DNA of 64,000 nt from assembly GCF_900106805.1 (NCBI RefSeq), contig NZ_FNNP01000005.1:162027-226026 (forward strand), written 5' to 3'. Of this stretch, positions 36,803-45,787 are shown piece by piece. Below the pieces are notes generated by a model that was not told where the DNA came from, did no database searches, and saw only the letters and a list, made by a program, of their open reading frames with translations. A program made the position numbers and the translations under genes. The stretch's first letter is position 1, and each line of letters begins with the position of its first letter. Origin of the DNA: Ruegeria halocynthiae (lineage in GTDB: Bacteria; Pseudomonadota; Alphaproteobacteria; Rhodobacterales; Rhodobacteraceae).

Positions 36803-36852
36803 TGGTCCAACGCCCCTGTCAAAACAACCCGAGCCTGTATGAACAACAATGG

Positions 36853-36867
36853 TTAACGGGGTCTTAA
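36853..36867 (-). promoter_or_regulatory. CtrA-type binding site TTAA-N7-TTAAC
   Basis: On the minus strand the sequence is TTAAGACCCCGTTAAC, a full match to the CtrA consensus. It lies between the regB stop and the DivL-like gene, 51 bases before the latter's start and in the same orientation. Direct control by CtrA is inference. Confidence 0.6.
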
Positions 36868-36868
36868 C

Positions 36869-38260
36869 TCAGATCTGGAAGGGCTGGTTTGCGCCGGACG
36901 GGACCGGAGTATCGCCGGTTTGCGCATCAATCAGCTTGCGTGGCCAGATGACATGGACGATCGCCCCCTTGCGGTCCGGCTGATCGGTCAGAGTTTGATA
37001 TGGGTCGGCGCCGTTGGCAAATTGAAGCTCGGCCCCACTGCGTTCCAGCAGCGTTTTGGCGATGAACAGACCCAGCCCCATACCCTCGTATTCGGGCCGG
37101 CTGCTGCGATCGGCACGGCGTCTGCGCATGAACGGGTCACCAATCCGTCCGATGATATGGGAAGGATAGCCGCGCCCATCATCCATGATCGAAACGCTGA
37201 TCTGGTCCGACGTCCATTCCGCCTCGACCCAGACCGTCGACTTGGCGAAATCCACCCCGTTCTGGATCAGATTGCGTAATCCGTGAATGATCTCGGGCTT
37301 GCGCAGGATCGAGGGCTGCTGCACATCCCCATCCGCAACTGGCCCTTCATCGAAATAAACCACCTTGCCGCGATTGATATGCGGTTCTGCCGCTTCGTGT
37401 ATCACGGTGGACAAAGGTGCCTGACGCAAGTGCAGGTCGTCTTTGCCGGCCCGGCCCATGTCGCGTAGAATATCGCGGCAGCGATCGGCCTGCTCCCGGA
37501 TCAGGGCGGCGTCTTCTTTCAGTTCCGGGCGATCCTCAAGCTCTTCGATCAGTTCCGAGCTGGCCAGCTTGATCGTGGCCAGCGGTGTACCCAATTCATG
37601 GGCTGCGGCTGCAACCACTCCACCAAGATCGGTCAGTTTCTGCTCGCGCGCCAGCGCCATATGCGTGGCCGAGAGCGCTTCGGACATTGATTGCACCTCG
37701 GAACTGATGCGGTGAGAATAGGCCCCGATAAAGACGATTGCGATGATGATCGCCGCCCAGTTGCCGAACAGCAGAATGTCGGGGATATCCAGCACCAGCC
37801 CCAGTTCGGTGCGCAGGGGCAGATGGAACTGCGCCAGCAACGTGGTCAAGATCACCGCGACGCTACCGATGATCAGGGTCGAACGTGTGCTCATCACATT
37901 TGCGGAAATCGTTACCGGACCTAGCAGCAACAACGCAAACGGGTTGTTCAGCCCCCCTGTGAGATACAGCAGGATCGACAGTTGCAGCAGGTCAAACAGT
38001 ACCATCAGAAAATTTTCGAACTCGGACAGGCGCTTGTTTTCGGGAAACAACAGGATGGCCGTCAGGTTGCCCATCACCGACACGCCGATTGCGAAATAGC
38101 ACAGGGCCAGTTCAAGCTGGACGTGATAATACTGCTGCGCAACCGTGATAGCGGTGAACTGGCCGATGATGGCAACCCAGCGCAACAGGATCAGCGTGCG
38201 CAGCCTGATCCATGTGCTGCGTTCCTGCCCGCGCCAAAGACTGGTATTGGAATCCGTCAT
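36869..38260 (-). CDS. regB: Redox sensor histidine kinase RegB/PrrB
   Basis: This 463-residue membrane kinase senses the redox state of the quinone pool and phosphorylates RegA. Six hydrophobic helices span about residues 25-180. The ubiquinone motif GGLNNPF is at 102-108, the phosphorylated His221 is in AAAAHELGTPL, and the redox-active cysteine equivalent is Cys261 in QADRCRDI. The ATPase domain shows DDGRGYP and EGMGLGLFIAKTLLERSGA. It is divergent from senC with about 90 bases between starts, the usual arrangement in Rhodobacterales. Confidence 0.97.
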   Translation of the reverse strand: MTDSNTSLWRGQERSTWIRLRTLILLRWVAIIGQFTAITVAQQYYHVQLELALCYFAIGVSVMGNLTAILLFPENKRLSEFENFLMVLFDLLQLSILLYLTGGLNNPFALLLLGPVTISANVMSTRSTLIIGSVAVILTTLLAQFHLPLRTELGLVLDIPDILLFGNWAAIIIAIVFIGAYSHRISSEVQSMSEALSATHMALAREQKLTDLGGVVAAAAHELGTPLATIKLASSELIEELEDRPELKEDAALIREQADRCRDILRDMGRAGKDDLHLRQAPLSTVIHEAAEPHINRGKVVYFDEGPVADGDVQQPSILRKPEIIHGLRNLIQNGVDFAKSTVWVEAEWTSDQISVSIMDDGRGYPSHIIGRIGDPFMRRRRADRSSRPEYEGMGLGLFIAKTLLERSGAELQFANGADPYQTLTDQPDRKGAIVHVIWPRKLIDAQTGDTPVPSGANQPFQI

Positions 38261-38352
38261 CTGTCGATTATGTCCTATTGCGTCGGTCCATCATGTTGAT
38301 AGGTGTCCCGGCAGAAACGATCAATAACTCCCTTCGTATCAGGATATCCGCC

Positions 38353-38970
38353 ATGGTCCGCCTTTACGCTATTCTTGCAACCGTTGTTCTGTGTATCGGC
38401 CTTGGGGCTATGTGGTTGCTGACACGCGGAGGTGCCGACGACAAGTTCGCGCAATGCCGCTCGGCCCAGATCGCGGGTGGGTCGGCTGCCATTGGCGGAC
38501 CGTTCGAACTGGTCAACGCCAAGGCTGAAACGGTAACCGACAAGGACGTGATCACCGAACCGACGCTTGTCTATTTTGGATATACATTCTGCCCCGATGT
38601 CTGCCCGCTTGATATGTCACGCAACGTCGAAGCGGTTGACCTGCTGGCAGAACGCGGACAATCGGTCACCCCGCTGTTCATCTCGATCGATCCGGATCGT
38701 GATACGCCAGAGGCCGTAGGCGATTTTGCTTTCAACCTGCATGAGCGGATGATCGCGCTGACTGGATCGCCCGAGCAGGTCAAAGCGGCCAGCAAGGCCT
38801 ACAAGACCTACTACAAAGCCCATGACAAAAGCGACGAGTATTATCTGGTCGATCACTCCACCTTTACCTATCTAGTCACGCCCGAAGACGGGTTCCTTGA
38901 ATTCTTCAAGCGTGATGATACCGCCGAGCAGATGGCGGACAAGGTTGGTTGCTTTCTAGATCAAGTCTGA
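38353..38970 (+). CDS. senC: SCO1/SenC/PrrC copper chaperone
   Basis: This 205-residue membrane-anchored protein has an N-terminal helix at about residues 3-24 and a periplasmic thioredoxin-like domain. Copper ligands are the two cysteines in FCPDVCPLD and the histidine in VDHSTFTYLV. It helps assemble the CuA centre of cytochrome oxidase and affects RegB signalling in Rhodobacter. I start it at ATG 38353 with AGGA upstream; a longer frame runs into the divergent regB promoter. It is followed by regA. Confidence 0.93.
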   Translation: MVRLYAILATVVLCIGLGAMWLLTRGGADDKFAQCRSAQIAGGSAAIGGPFELVNAKAETVTDKDVITEPTLVYFGYTFCPDVCPLDMSRNVEAVDLLAERGQSVTPLFISIDPDRDTPEAVGDFAFNLHERMIALTGSPEQVKAASKAYKTYYKAHDKSDEYYLVDHSTFTYLVTPEDGFLEFFKRDDTAEQMADKVGCFLDQV

Positions 38971-38984
38971 CCGCAACAGTCGAT

Positions 38985-39012
38985 TTGACCTTTGGAATGG
39001 CGCTGCTATTAC
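38985..39012 (+). promoter_or_regulatory. Possible sigma-70 promoter of regA
   Basis: TTGACC (38985-38990) and TATTAC (39007-39012) are 16 bases apart in the 86-base gap between senC and regA. This would give regA a promoter of its own besides readthrough from senC. Weak evidence from consensus only. Confidence 0.35.
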
Positions 39013-39056
39013 TCATGTTTAAGCCAAGAGGCATGAAATAGCGGAAAGACTCACAT

Positions 39057-39611
39057 ATGGCAGACAGTTCCCAGCTTGAAATCGGCCCCGATAAATCGCT
39101 GCTTCTGGTGGATGACGACGAGCCGTTTCTGAGACGTCTGGCCAAGGCCATGGAAAAGCGCGGCTTCGAGGTTGAAACAGCCGGTTCCGTTGCCGCTGGT
39201 CGCGCCATTTCCACGGCACGCCCTCCTGCCTATGCGGTTGTTGATCTGCGCCTTGAAGACGGTAACGGTCTGGATGTGGTTGAAGTGTTGCGTGAAAAGC
39301 GCCCCGACAGCCGGGTTGTGGTTCTGACCGGGTACGGAGCCATCGCCACAGCCGTGGCTGCGGTGAAGATCGGCGCGACCGACTATCTGTCAAAACCCGC
39401 CGACGCCACCGACATCACCAACGCTCTGCTGGCCAGTGGTGACGAATTGCCGCCGCCACCGGAAAACCCCATGAGCGCCGACCGCGTGCGCTGGGAGCAC
39501 ATCCAGCGTGTCTATGAGCTATGTGACAGGAACGTTTCGGAAACTGCCCGCCGCCTGAACATGCACCGCCGGACGTTGCAGAGGATTTTAGCAAAGCGCA
39601 GTCCGAGATAA
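39057..39611 (+). CDS. regA: Redox response regulator RegA/PrrA/ActR
   Basis: This 184-residue response regulator is the partner of RegB. The receiver domain has SLLLVDDDEPFLRRL and the phosphorylation site Asp63 in AVVDLRLEDGNG, the same number as in Rhodobacter RegA, then VVLTGYGAIATAV and YLSKPADA. A short linker of four prolines (LPPPPE) leads to a Fis-type helix-turn-helix, NVSETARRLNMHRRTLQRIL. RegA controls respiration, carbon and nitrogen fixation genes and, where present, photosynthesis. Length is normal. Confidence 0.97.
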   Translation: MADSSQLEIGPDKSLLLVDDDEPFLRRLAKAMEKRGFEVETAGSVAAGRAISTARPPAYAVVDLRLEDGNGLDVVEVLREKRPDSRVVVLTGYGAIATAVAAVKIGATDYLSKPADATDITNALLASGDELPPPPENPMSADRVRWEHIQRVYELCDRNVSETARRLNMHRRTLQRILAKRSPR

Positions 39612-39690
39612 TGCACGCCCATATCGCACTGAACGGGTTCGATAGAAGCCTCAGATCCGAGGCATACGATCCGAATGGTGTTTCATCATA

Positions 39691-40545
39691 ATGAATGAGA
39701 ATGACGTAACCTCAGATATTGCAGGAAAATCTGATAGTGTAGCGCCACTTCATCGCACGAGAACCGAGCCTGCAACTTTGTGGATTGGAGACCGGCTTGG
39801 CCCAATCGAGCAGTTGTCCCTGTTATCTTTGATGAAACATGGGATGAAGCCGGTTCTCTATTCGTATGGCGCGCTTTCCAATGCCCCGGATGGGGTGGTC
39901 CTTAGGGACGCTGATGAAATTGTGCCCAAGGCACGCATCTTCAAAAATCTCGAGCGTGACTCTTATGCGCCGTTTTCAGATTTTTTCCGATATGAGCTGC
40001 TTTCCAAAACGGATCACTACTGGTTGGACTGCGATGTTTTGGCCCTCAGACCATTCGATTTTGAGACGGATTATTTTGTCGCCAGACATCAGCATATTGT
40101 TGCTAACGGAGTATTGAGCTTACCGAAGTCCTCCCCGACTCTATCCGATCTCAGAAAAGCATGTGATGCGCCGACAGTTGATCTTCCATGGCTAAAGAGA
40201 TTTACAAACACGCTGCGTGCACATCAGAACAAAGATGGCACTATCCCTAAAGAAAAACTGCCGTATAAGGCACTTGGTCCCCTTGCGTTGACTTCACTGA
40301 TCCATAAACATGGTGAAGACAGCTGGGTGCTGCCTGACAGCAGCCATTACGCGGTGCAACCCCGCATGATCTTGCGTCGAGCACGCCGCATTCGTCGTCT
40401 AACGGATTTCAGCAACGCTTATTCCGTGCATCTGTTCAGTTCCGTGCAGTACAGAAAATTGAAATCATGGGGGATGGACGAGATCCCACCTGAAAGTTTT
40501 CTAGGTGAAGCGTTGCAAGAATACGGTGTTGATCTGAAAGTCTGA
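39691..40545 (+). CDS. Glycosyltransferase-like protein with DxD motif
   Basis: This 284-residue soluble protein has WIGDRLGPIEQLSLLSLMKH near residue 30 and YWLDCDVLALRPF near residue 112, resembling the DxD region of sugar-dependent glycosyltransferases (capsule or GT32 type). FFRYELLSKT before it also fits that fold. The donor and acceptor are unknown. Codons are visibly more AT-rich than in the flanking regA gene, and no strong ribosome site precedes the ATG. It and the next two genes form a small surface-glycan cluster, possibly acquired. Confidence 0.65.
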   Translation: MNENDVTSDIAGKSDSVAPLHRTRTEPATLWIGDRLGPIEQLSLLSLMKHGMKPVLYSYGALSNAPDGVVLRDADEIVPKARIFKNLERDSYAPFSDFFRYELLSKTDHYWLDCDVLALRPFDFETDYFVARHQHIVANGVLSLPKSSPTLSDLRKACDAPTVDLPWLKRFTNTLRAHQNKDGTIPKEKLPYKALGPLALTSLIHKHGEDSWVLPDSSHYAVQPRMILRRARRIRRLTDFSNAYSVHLFSSVQYRKLKSWGMDEIPPESFLGEALQEYGVDLKV

Positions 40546-40590
40546 ATGTCGTCTCGGGTGCTGGCTTTATCTGTGCGCAGTAACGGGCGA

Positions 40591-41547
40591 TCATAGGCTC
40601 ATCTTGTATCTCTTGAGGCAGGTCGAGTAAGCGCTGCCAACTTCGGGTAATTCCAGCAGTTCATCTACCTTTGCTTGCAGCCTGTCGGCCATCACCAGCA
40701 TTCGGTTATCCATGACGCTGTTCTGATTATATTTTTCCCAATACTTTTCACGAAACCGGCTGGACCGGTTGGGTGCATCAATTGTTTTTGTGCCTTGTCC
40801 ACGCTGTCGTTTGAGCTCGAAACTGTCTCGCGTTTTTACAGGGTAGTGAAATATTGCGGCCCAGTCATGTGACGAGAGTTGCTCTGGCACCGCACCTAGA
40901 GCATGTCGCCGTCGCGACCCCGAGCGATACATATGTTCATGCATCGGGACGCCCGATGTGTTTACAAATTGCGATCCGTCGTTCCTAAAGTCCGGATACA
41001 GGTGGGGTCTGTGCAGGCCAAATCCGCGTATTTTGTCTGATCTTCGAAAGAGCGTTTTGAAATAGCAATGCAGGTGATGATCTGTTTCGCCGCGCCTCAA
41101 GAAGCGCTGTGTAACCAGCCCGGGCTCCCACTTATCGTTGTTCCCATCTCCAAATATCAGCCAGTTCACCGCAACGCCTTCAGAGAGTTCGCTGCAGCGC
41201 GCGATCAGATCCGTGATCCGATTGTCGCGACCCGAGCAATAAAGGAATTCGTCGCTGTCGAGCCACATCAGCCAGTCGGCATCGACAAGCGATGGATGCA
41301 AAAATGCTTTGTCAGCGGCATTGTACTGTGGAATCTCGCCTGGTTTCAGCTCTTGCAGAACGTGGGACAAAACACGGTTCTTATCGAGCGCATCAAGAAG
41401 TTCGGTGGTGCCGTCTGTCGAGTCGTTGCTGTAGATCAGGATCGGATCGAACCCTACCAGCAGGTGGTAAGCGACCCATTCAAGGATAAACGGCCCCTCA
41501 TTTCTTGCACAAGAAAACAAACCAACTTTCATTTCGGTTTGACCCAT
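40591..41547 (-). CDS. Glycosyltransferase family 2/92-like protein
   Basis: This 318-residue protein starts VGLFSCARNEGPFILEWVAY, followed by PILIYSNDSTDGT and DADWLMWLDSDEFL, the nucleotide-sugar and metal motifs of GT2-like enzymes of the DUF4922/GT92 group. The later HMHCYF-like part reads DHHLHCYFKTLFR. Such enzymes often modify surface polysaccharides. The start may be 41547 or an in-frame ATG at 41532; neither has a strong ribosome site. It faces the previous gene and follows the FkbM gene on the same strand. Confidence 0.75.
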   Translation of the reverse strand: MGQTEMKVGLFSCARNEGPFILEWVAYHLLVGFDPILIYSNDSTDGTTELLDALDKNRVLSHVLQELKPGEIPQYNAADKAFLHPSLVDADWLMWLDSDEFLYCSGRDNRITDLIARCSELSEGVAVNWLIFGDGNNDKWEPGLVTQRFLRRGETDHHLHCYFKTLFRRSDKIRGFGLHRPHLYPDFRNDGSQFVNTSGVPMHEHMYRSGSRRRHALGAVPEQLSSHDWAAIFHYPVKTRDSFELKRQRGQGTKTIDAPNRSSRFREKYWEKYNQNSVMDNRMLVMADRLQAKVDELLELPEVGSAYSTCLKRYKMSL

Positions 41548-41582
41548 GGCTTAACCATGATCATTGGTTCCTGCTGCACGGC

Positions 41583-42407
41583 TTACCTTCTGAAGATTGT
41601 ATTGCGTTGCGTCTGAAAGACAGGTTCGTAGCCACGACCAGCTATCGCGGCAAAGAGGCCATCGGCGCCATTCCCGAGATTAACGGTTTCCAGCTGCAGA
41701 TATTGCGGGAGCGCCTTGTCATCGGCGACCTCAAAGAAGGGCATGAGAATGTTGGCCTCGTGCCCTTCGACATCAAGCTTGGCAAAATCGGCACCATGCA
41801 ATTCGGAAAGTTCCCAAAGCGTTCTGGTTTGGACTTGGATGCTTTCGAATTTTTCTCTGTCCATGCGCGCCGGATCGCGTGTCAGCTGAGCTTCGCCGAG
41901 ATTGGTGGCCACGTCGCCCCGCAGTTCTATCGAAAGCGTTGCTTTAGCGGTTTCACCCGAAATGGCGAAGCTGTTCAGAACCACATTGTCAAAATCGTTC
42001 AGAGCGCAGTTTTTCCTAAGGCGTTCACAGAGCGTCGGGTTTGGTTCAAAAGCATGGATTCGGGATTCCGGGCTGAGGAAGGAGGCGAAAACCAACGAAT
42101 AGAGACCAAAATTCGCCCCGATATCCAAGACTTTAAGCGTCTTGCCTTCAAAGGTTTCTTTCAGCCAGTTCAATTCAAGCTCTTCCGGAGACTGGCCCTT
42201 TCGCCAAATCACGAACTCGGTGAAATTGTCATAAGGATGCAGATGGATGACCATGTTTCGGTACGCGATCATCTGCGGCAGCAGTGATTTTCGGATCAGA
42301 TTGCGCATCCGCCCTCGACCTGCCAACTTGTAGGCCTCGCGCAAGCAGGCGTTGGCGTGTTCCATCTGCGCGGTTGTCACCGAAACTTGGTTAGCTGCAT
42401 CGCTCAT
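41583..42407 (-). CDS. FkbM-family methyltransferase
   Basis: This 274-residue SAM-dependent methyltransferase has LKVLDIGANFGLYSLVFASF as its cofactor motif and HAFEPNPTLCERLRKNCALN after it; FAKLDVEGHEANIL is the FkbM signature. Members O-methylate sugars, polyketides or other surface molecules. It lies 35 bases upstream of the glycosyltransferase gene on the same strand, so methylation of a glycan is likely. There is no signal peptide or membrane segment. Confidence 0.85.
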   Translation of the reverse strand: MSDAANQVSVTTAQMEHANACLREAYKLAGRGRMRNLIRKSLLPQMIAYRNMVIHLHPYDNFTEFVIWRKGQSPEELELNWLKETFEGKTLKVLDIGANFGLYSLVFASFLSPESRIHAFEPNPTLCERLRKNCALNDFDNVVLNSFAISGETAKATLSIELRGDVATNLGEAQLTRDPARMDREKFESIQVQTRTLWELSELHGADFAKLDVEGHEANILMPFFEVADDKALPQYLQLETVNLGNGADGLFAAIAGRGYEPVFQTQRNTIFRR

Positions 42408-42481
42408 TTGAATCCGCGCCTGACTATAGTCTTGTTTTGACCGGAAACTAGCACAGGCCGAACCGCTGATCTATTGGTGAT

Positions 42482-43075
42482 CTAACAAAGACCCAGAAGC
42501 CCCTGATGCCGTGCGGTATAGGCCTGCCGTACCTCAACCGGTGGGCGCAGTCTGATCTGCAAACCCTCCAGAATGGCCTTGTCGGGGCGGCCAAAGAACT
42601 TGGTGGCCTCGGATTCGGAAAAGCCCGCAATCTGCGTCGCCTCCATCCAGGCGCTTATCTTGTCAGCCTTTTTGATCTGGCGCTTTATCGTTTTGGGCAC
42701 CGCAGCGGGTAAACCGAAGCGGATATGGATTGCCGCCGCCAACCGGTCATCCAGCGCGCCATAATCCGGGCCAACTGCGGATTTCACCGGTGAAATCATG
42801 TCTCCGATCACGTATTCAGGCGCGTCGTGTAACAGTGCCGCCAATCGCCATTTTGCAGGAGATTTTGGTGCGATGCGGCCATATAGCTCTTCAACCAGCA
42901 AAGAATGCTCCGCAACAGAATAGGCGAAATCCCCCTTTGTCTGACCGTTCCACCGCGCCACAAAGGCCAGCCCGTGGGCGATATCCTCAATCTCGATATC
43001 TACCGGGGTCGGGTCCAGCAAATCCAGTCGGCGGCCCGACAGCATTCTTTGCCACGCTCTGGGTTGTGTTGCCAT
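42482..43075 (-). CDS. HD-domain phosphohydrolase, YfbR-like
   Basis: This 197-residue protein has the HD metal motif split as YSVAEHSLLVEEL, ALLHDAPEYVIGDM and a later aspartate in DDRLAAAIH, as in YfbR-type 5'-deoxynucleotidases. It would hydrolyse nucleoside monophosphates in the cytoplasm. I use ATG 43075; a longer frame upstream lacks support. It has no clear link with its neighbours. Confidence 0.82.
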   Translation of the reverse strand: MATQPRAWQRMLSGRRLDLLDPTPVDIEIEDIAHGLAFVARWNGQTKGDFAYSVAEHSLLVEELYGRIAPKSPAKWRLAALLHDAPEYVIGDMISPVKSAVGPDYGALDDRLAAAIHIRFGLPAAVPKTIKRQIKKADKISAWMEATQIAGFSESEATKFFGRPDKAILEGLQIRLRPPVEVRQAYTARHQGLLGLC

Positions 43076-43214
43076 TCTACCATGCCTTGTGAAGTTGGAC
43101 ACGTTCAATACGCGTTTTTGTGGTATGATGTACCTGTCTGGATCACATGCTGCCAACATTTTCTTGAGCATTCGTGCTTTGAACCGGTGCGATACGATCC
43201 CGACATTAAGGACT

Positions 43215-43249
43215 GAGGGGGGGCAGACTCCTCCCAGTTGCGCCCCCTC
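43215..43249 (+). other. Strong 5'-leader hairpin of a small secreted protein gene
   Basis: GAGGGGGGGCA pairs with TGCGCCCCCTC at ten of eleven positions across a 13-base loop. It ends 33 bases before the start codon. No T-run follows; a role in message stability or attenuation is possible. Confidence 0.5.
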
Positions 43250-43282
43250 TCGAAACGAAACTCGTATCGAAAGGAGCTTGTT

Positions 43283-43597
43283 ATGTTCAAGCGTTTGTTT
43301 TCAATTGCCCTGACCTTTGGAATGGCCGCCACCGCGCCGCCTGCTTTTGCCCAGAATTGTGCACAGCGCGATCACGTGATTGCCAAGCTGCAGGATAGCT
43401 ATGCCGAGGAATTAGCCTTTGGCGGCCTGCAGAAATCACGCGGCACGCATTCGGTCATGGAGGTTTGGACCTCGAAGGAAACGGGAAGTTATACCGTTCT
43501 GGTGACCCGGGCGAACGGCATTAGTTGTATTGTCGCCGTTGGCACCGATTTTTTTGAAGCGATTCCGAAGATCAAGGCAGAGGGTACGCCAAGCTGA
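43283..43597 (+). CDS. Small secreted protein of unknown function
   Basis: This 104-residue protein has a clear signal peptide with cleavage expected after residue 23 (PPAFA, then QNCAQRD). The mature part of about 80 residues has two cysteines, which could form one disulfide, and a beta-rich pattern VMEVWTSKETGSYTVLVT. I do not recognise a family. AAGGAG at 43271 sets the start at 43283. The strong leader hairpin and ribosome site suggest good expression. It precedes ahcY by about 100 bases. Confidence 0.7.
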   Translation: MFKRLFSIALTFGMAATAPPAFAQNCAQRDHVIAKLQDSYAEELAFGGLQKSRGTHSVMEVWTSKETGSYTVLVTRANGISCIVAVGTDFFEAIPKIKAEGTPS

Positions 43598-43642
43598 TAA
43601 TTTAATGTTCAAACTCCCGTTTCCGACCATCTACATTGCCAC

Positions 43643-43667
43643 CTGCCCCAAGGAGTGCTAGGGGCAG
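43643..43667 (+). other. Stem-loop upstream of ahcY
   Basis: CTGCCCC (43643-43649) pairs perfectly with GGGGCAG (43661-43667) over an 11-base loop, 33 bases before the ahcY start. It does not match a known SAH or SAM riboswitch consensus that I can recall, and has no T-run. It could end the upstream message or act on ahcY. Confidence 0.45.
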
Positions 43668-43700
43668 CGCGGATCAATATTTACCGGAATGGAGCACCTG

Positions 43701-45089
43701 ATGGCCGGGGACTATATCGTTAAGGACATTTCGCTGGCAGGGTTTGGCCGCAAGGAACTGGATATCGCCGAAACCGAAATGCCGGGCCTGATGGCCCTGC
43801 GGGCAGAATACGGTGAAGCAAAGCCTCTGAAAGGCGCCCGGATCGTCGGTTCGCTACACATGACCATTCAGACCGCTGTTCTGATTGAAACGCTGGTTGC
43901 GCTGGGCGCGGATGTGCGCTGGGCGTCGTGCAACATCTTCTCGACGCAAGATCACGCAGCGGCGGCGATTGCCGAGGCGGGCATCCCCGTTTTTGCGATC
44001 AAAGGCCAGACGTTGGAAGAGCATTGGGATTATCTGGATAAGTCCTTCCTGTTCGAAGATGGCCCGAACATGATCCTGGACGATGGTGGTGACGCGACGC
44101 TGTACATCCTGTTGGGAGCTCGCGCCGAAGCAGGTGAAGACATCATTCCTGTGCCGGGTTCGGAAGAGGAAGAGGCCATCAAGGCCCAGATCGCCAAGCG
44201 TTTGGCCGCGTCCCCCGGCTGGTTCACCAAGATGCGTGATCAGATTCAAGGTGTTTCGGAAGAGACCACAACTGGTGTCAATCGCCTGTACCAATTGGTT
44301 CGGGAAGGCCAGCTTCCTTTCCCGGCGATCAATGTGAACGACTCGGTCACCAAGTCGAAATTCGACAACAAATACGGCTGCAAAGAATCGCTGGTTGACG
44401 GTATTCGCCGCGCCACCGATACCATGATGGCTGGTAAAGTCGCTGTCGTGTGTGGTTATGGCGATGTGGGCAAAGGCTCGGCCGCCAGCTTGCGTGGCGC
44501 CGGTGCCCGCGTGAAAGTGACCGAAGTAGATCCGATCTGCGCCCTGCAGGCTGCTATGGACGGGTTCGAAGTTACCTTGCTGGAAGACGAAGTTGCCAGC
44601 GCGGATATCTTCATCACCACCACCGGCAACAAAGACGTGATCCGCATCGAGCATATGCGCGCGATGAAGGACATGGCTATTGTCGGCAACATTGGGCACT
44701 TCGACAACGAGATCCAGGTCGCCAGCCTGAAGAACCACAAGTGGACCAATATCAAGGAACAGGTGGACATGATCGAGATGCCTTCGGGCAACCGTCTCAT
44801 TCTGCTGTCCGAAGGCCGCCTGCTGAACCTTGGCAATGCCACCGGGCACCCTTCGTTTGTGATGTCGGCCTCGTTCACCAACCAGGTTTTGGCGCAGATC
44901 GAGCTGTTCACTAAGGGCGACGAGTACAAAAATGACGTCTACATCTTGCCCAAACATCTGGACGAAAAGGTTGCACGGCTGCACCTGGACCGCATCGGCG
45001 TGAAGCTGACCCAAATGGACAGCGAGCAAGCGGCCTATATCGGTGTGAAGCCGGATGGCCCGTACAAGCCGGAACACTACCGGTACTAA
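43701..45089 (+). CDS. ahcY: Adenosylhomocysteinase
   Basis: This 462-residue NAD-dependent enzyme splits S-adenosylhomocysteine to adenosine and homocysteine, relieving inhibition of methyltransferases. Family marks are [32 protein letters not shown], the substrate lysine region [20 protein letters not shown], the NAD loop [11 protein letters not shown] and the C-terminal [12 protein letters not shown] use ATG 43701, with GGAG at 43691; an ATG twelve bases earlier is less likely. A terminator follows. Confidence 0.98.
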   Translation: MAGDYIVKDISLAGFGRKELDIAETEMPGLMALRAEYGEAKPLKGARIVGSLHMTIQTAVLIETLVALGADVRWASCNIFSTQDHAAAAIAEAGIPVFAIKGQTLEEHWDYLDKSFLFEDGPNMILDDGGDATLYILLGARAEAGEDIIPVPGSEEEEAIKAQIAKRLAASPGWFTKMRDQIQGVSEETTTGVNRLYQLVREGQLPFPAINVNDSVTKSKFDNKYGCKESLVDGIRRATDTMMAGKVAVVCGYGDVGKGSAASLRGAGARVKVTEVDPICALQAAMDGFEVTLLEDEVASADIFITTTGNKDVIRIEHMRAMKDMAIVGNIGHFDNEIQVASLKNHKWTNIKEQVDMIEMPSGNRLILLSEGRLLNLGNATGHPSFVMSASFTNQVLAQIELFTKGDEYKNDVYILPKHLDEKVARLHLDRIGVKLTQMDSEQAAYIGVKPDGPYKPEHYRY

Positions 45090-45112
45090 GGCTGGATCAG
45101 GTTATTCTTAAG

Positions 45113-45141
45113 CGGCGGCCAGAATTGGTCGCCGTTTTTTT
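45113..45141 (+). terminator. Terminator of ahcY
   Basis: CGGCGGCCA pairs with TGGTCGCCG (one G-T pair) over a 4-base loop and is followed by seven Ts. The T-run overlaps the stop of the convergent DUF899 gene. Confidence 0.88.
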
Positions 45142-45787
45142 ATCGCAGCGGTGGCATGAAATCACCCCGTCCACCAGGTGTGAAGTCCAACAGGTTCCAC
45201 AAAGGCCATGCGGCATCGATATGCCTGGGATGCCAGTCGCTGGGTGCGAAGAACATCTCGGAACTCCAGAAGTGATGAATGCCTGCAGCGTCTTTCTGAA
45301 AGACATTCAGGATCGGCAGCTGGCTGCCATCCTCTGACTCGGCCAGATAGTCGTTTTGATAGGCGGTCCCCAATGCCGAATAGAGCGGCAGCGAATTCCA
45401 ACCCATCCGGTCTTTCAGGGTCAAGAGCATCTCGGGCGTATTCTGCGCCACAACTGCGAGCGATACCTTCTGCGACAGATGATCGACCTGACTGTTCAAT
45501 GCGTCCAGAAAGGCAGAGCACATCGGGCACGGCGCGGTTGCATCAGTTCTGTACATCAGGGAATAGATGATCAGCGTGTTTTGCGCACCAAACAGGGATG
45601 ACATCGGTGCGGCCTCATTCCTGAGGTCCCGAAATACGTAATCTTCGGGAAGCTGACCGCCTGTCGGCAGTGCGCGCCGTAAGGCTGCAACCTCTTCGAT
45701 CTTTGTTCTCAAGTCGATTTCGGCTGCAAGGAGCGCATTCCGAGCCAAACGGTATTCGGTGGACTCATTCGGCAGTGAAACAGTCAT
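45140..45787 (-). CDS. DUF899-family thioredoxin-like protein
   Basis: This 215-residue protein matches DUF899: YVFRDLRNEAAPMSSLF, LIIYSLMYRTDATAPCPMC, and the C-terminal NLLDFTPGGRGDFMPP. The CPMC pair sits where thioredoxin-fold proteins keep their redox cysteines. No reaction is established for the family. It is convergent with ahcY and divergent from DUF2853. The 185-base leader it shares with DUF2853 is AT-rich and contains a near CtrA site with a spacer one base too long. Confidence 0.82.
   Translation of the reverse strand: MTVSLPNESTEYRLARNALLAAEIDLRTKIEEVAALRRALPTGGQLPEDYVFRDLRNEAAPMSSLFGAQNTLIIYSLMYRTDATAPCPMCSAFLDALNSQVDHLSQKVSLAVVAQNTPEMLLTLKDRMGWNSLPLYSALGTAYQNDYLAESEDGSQLPILNVFQKDAAGIHHFWSSEMFFAPSDWHPRHIDAAWPLWNLLDFTPGGRGDFMPPLR

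Noticed and set aside
38986..43326. The 16-base word TGACCTTTGGAATGGC occurs both before regA and in the secreted-protein gene
   Set aside because: One such chance match is about what a 64-kb window should give, and the second copy is in coding sequence for a signal peptide.
43854..45077. A 407-codon minus-strand frame over ahcY
   Set aside because: It covers ahcY in antisense and has no recognisable motif; long antisense frames are common in GC-rich genes.
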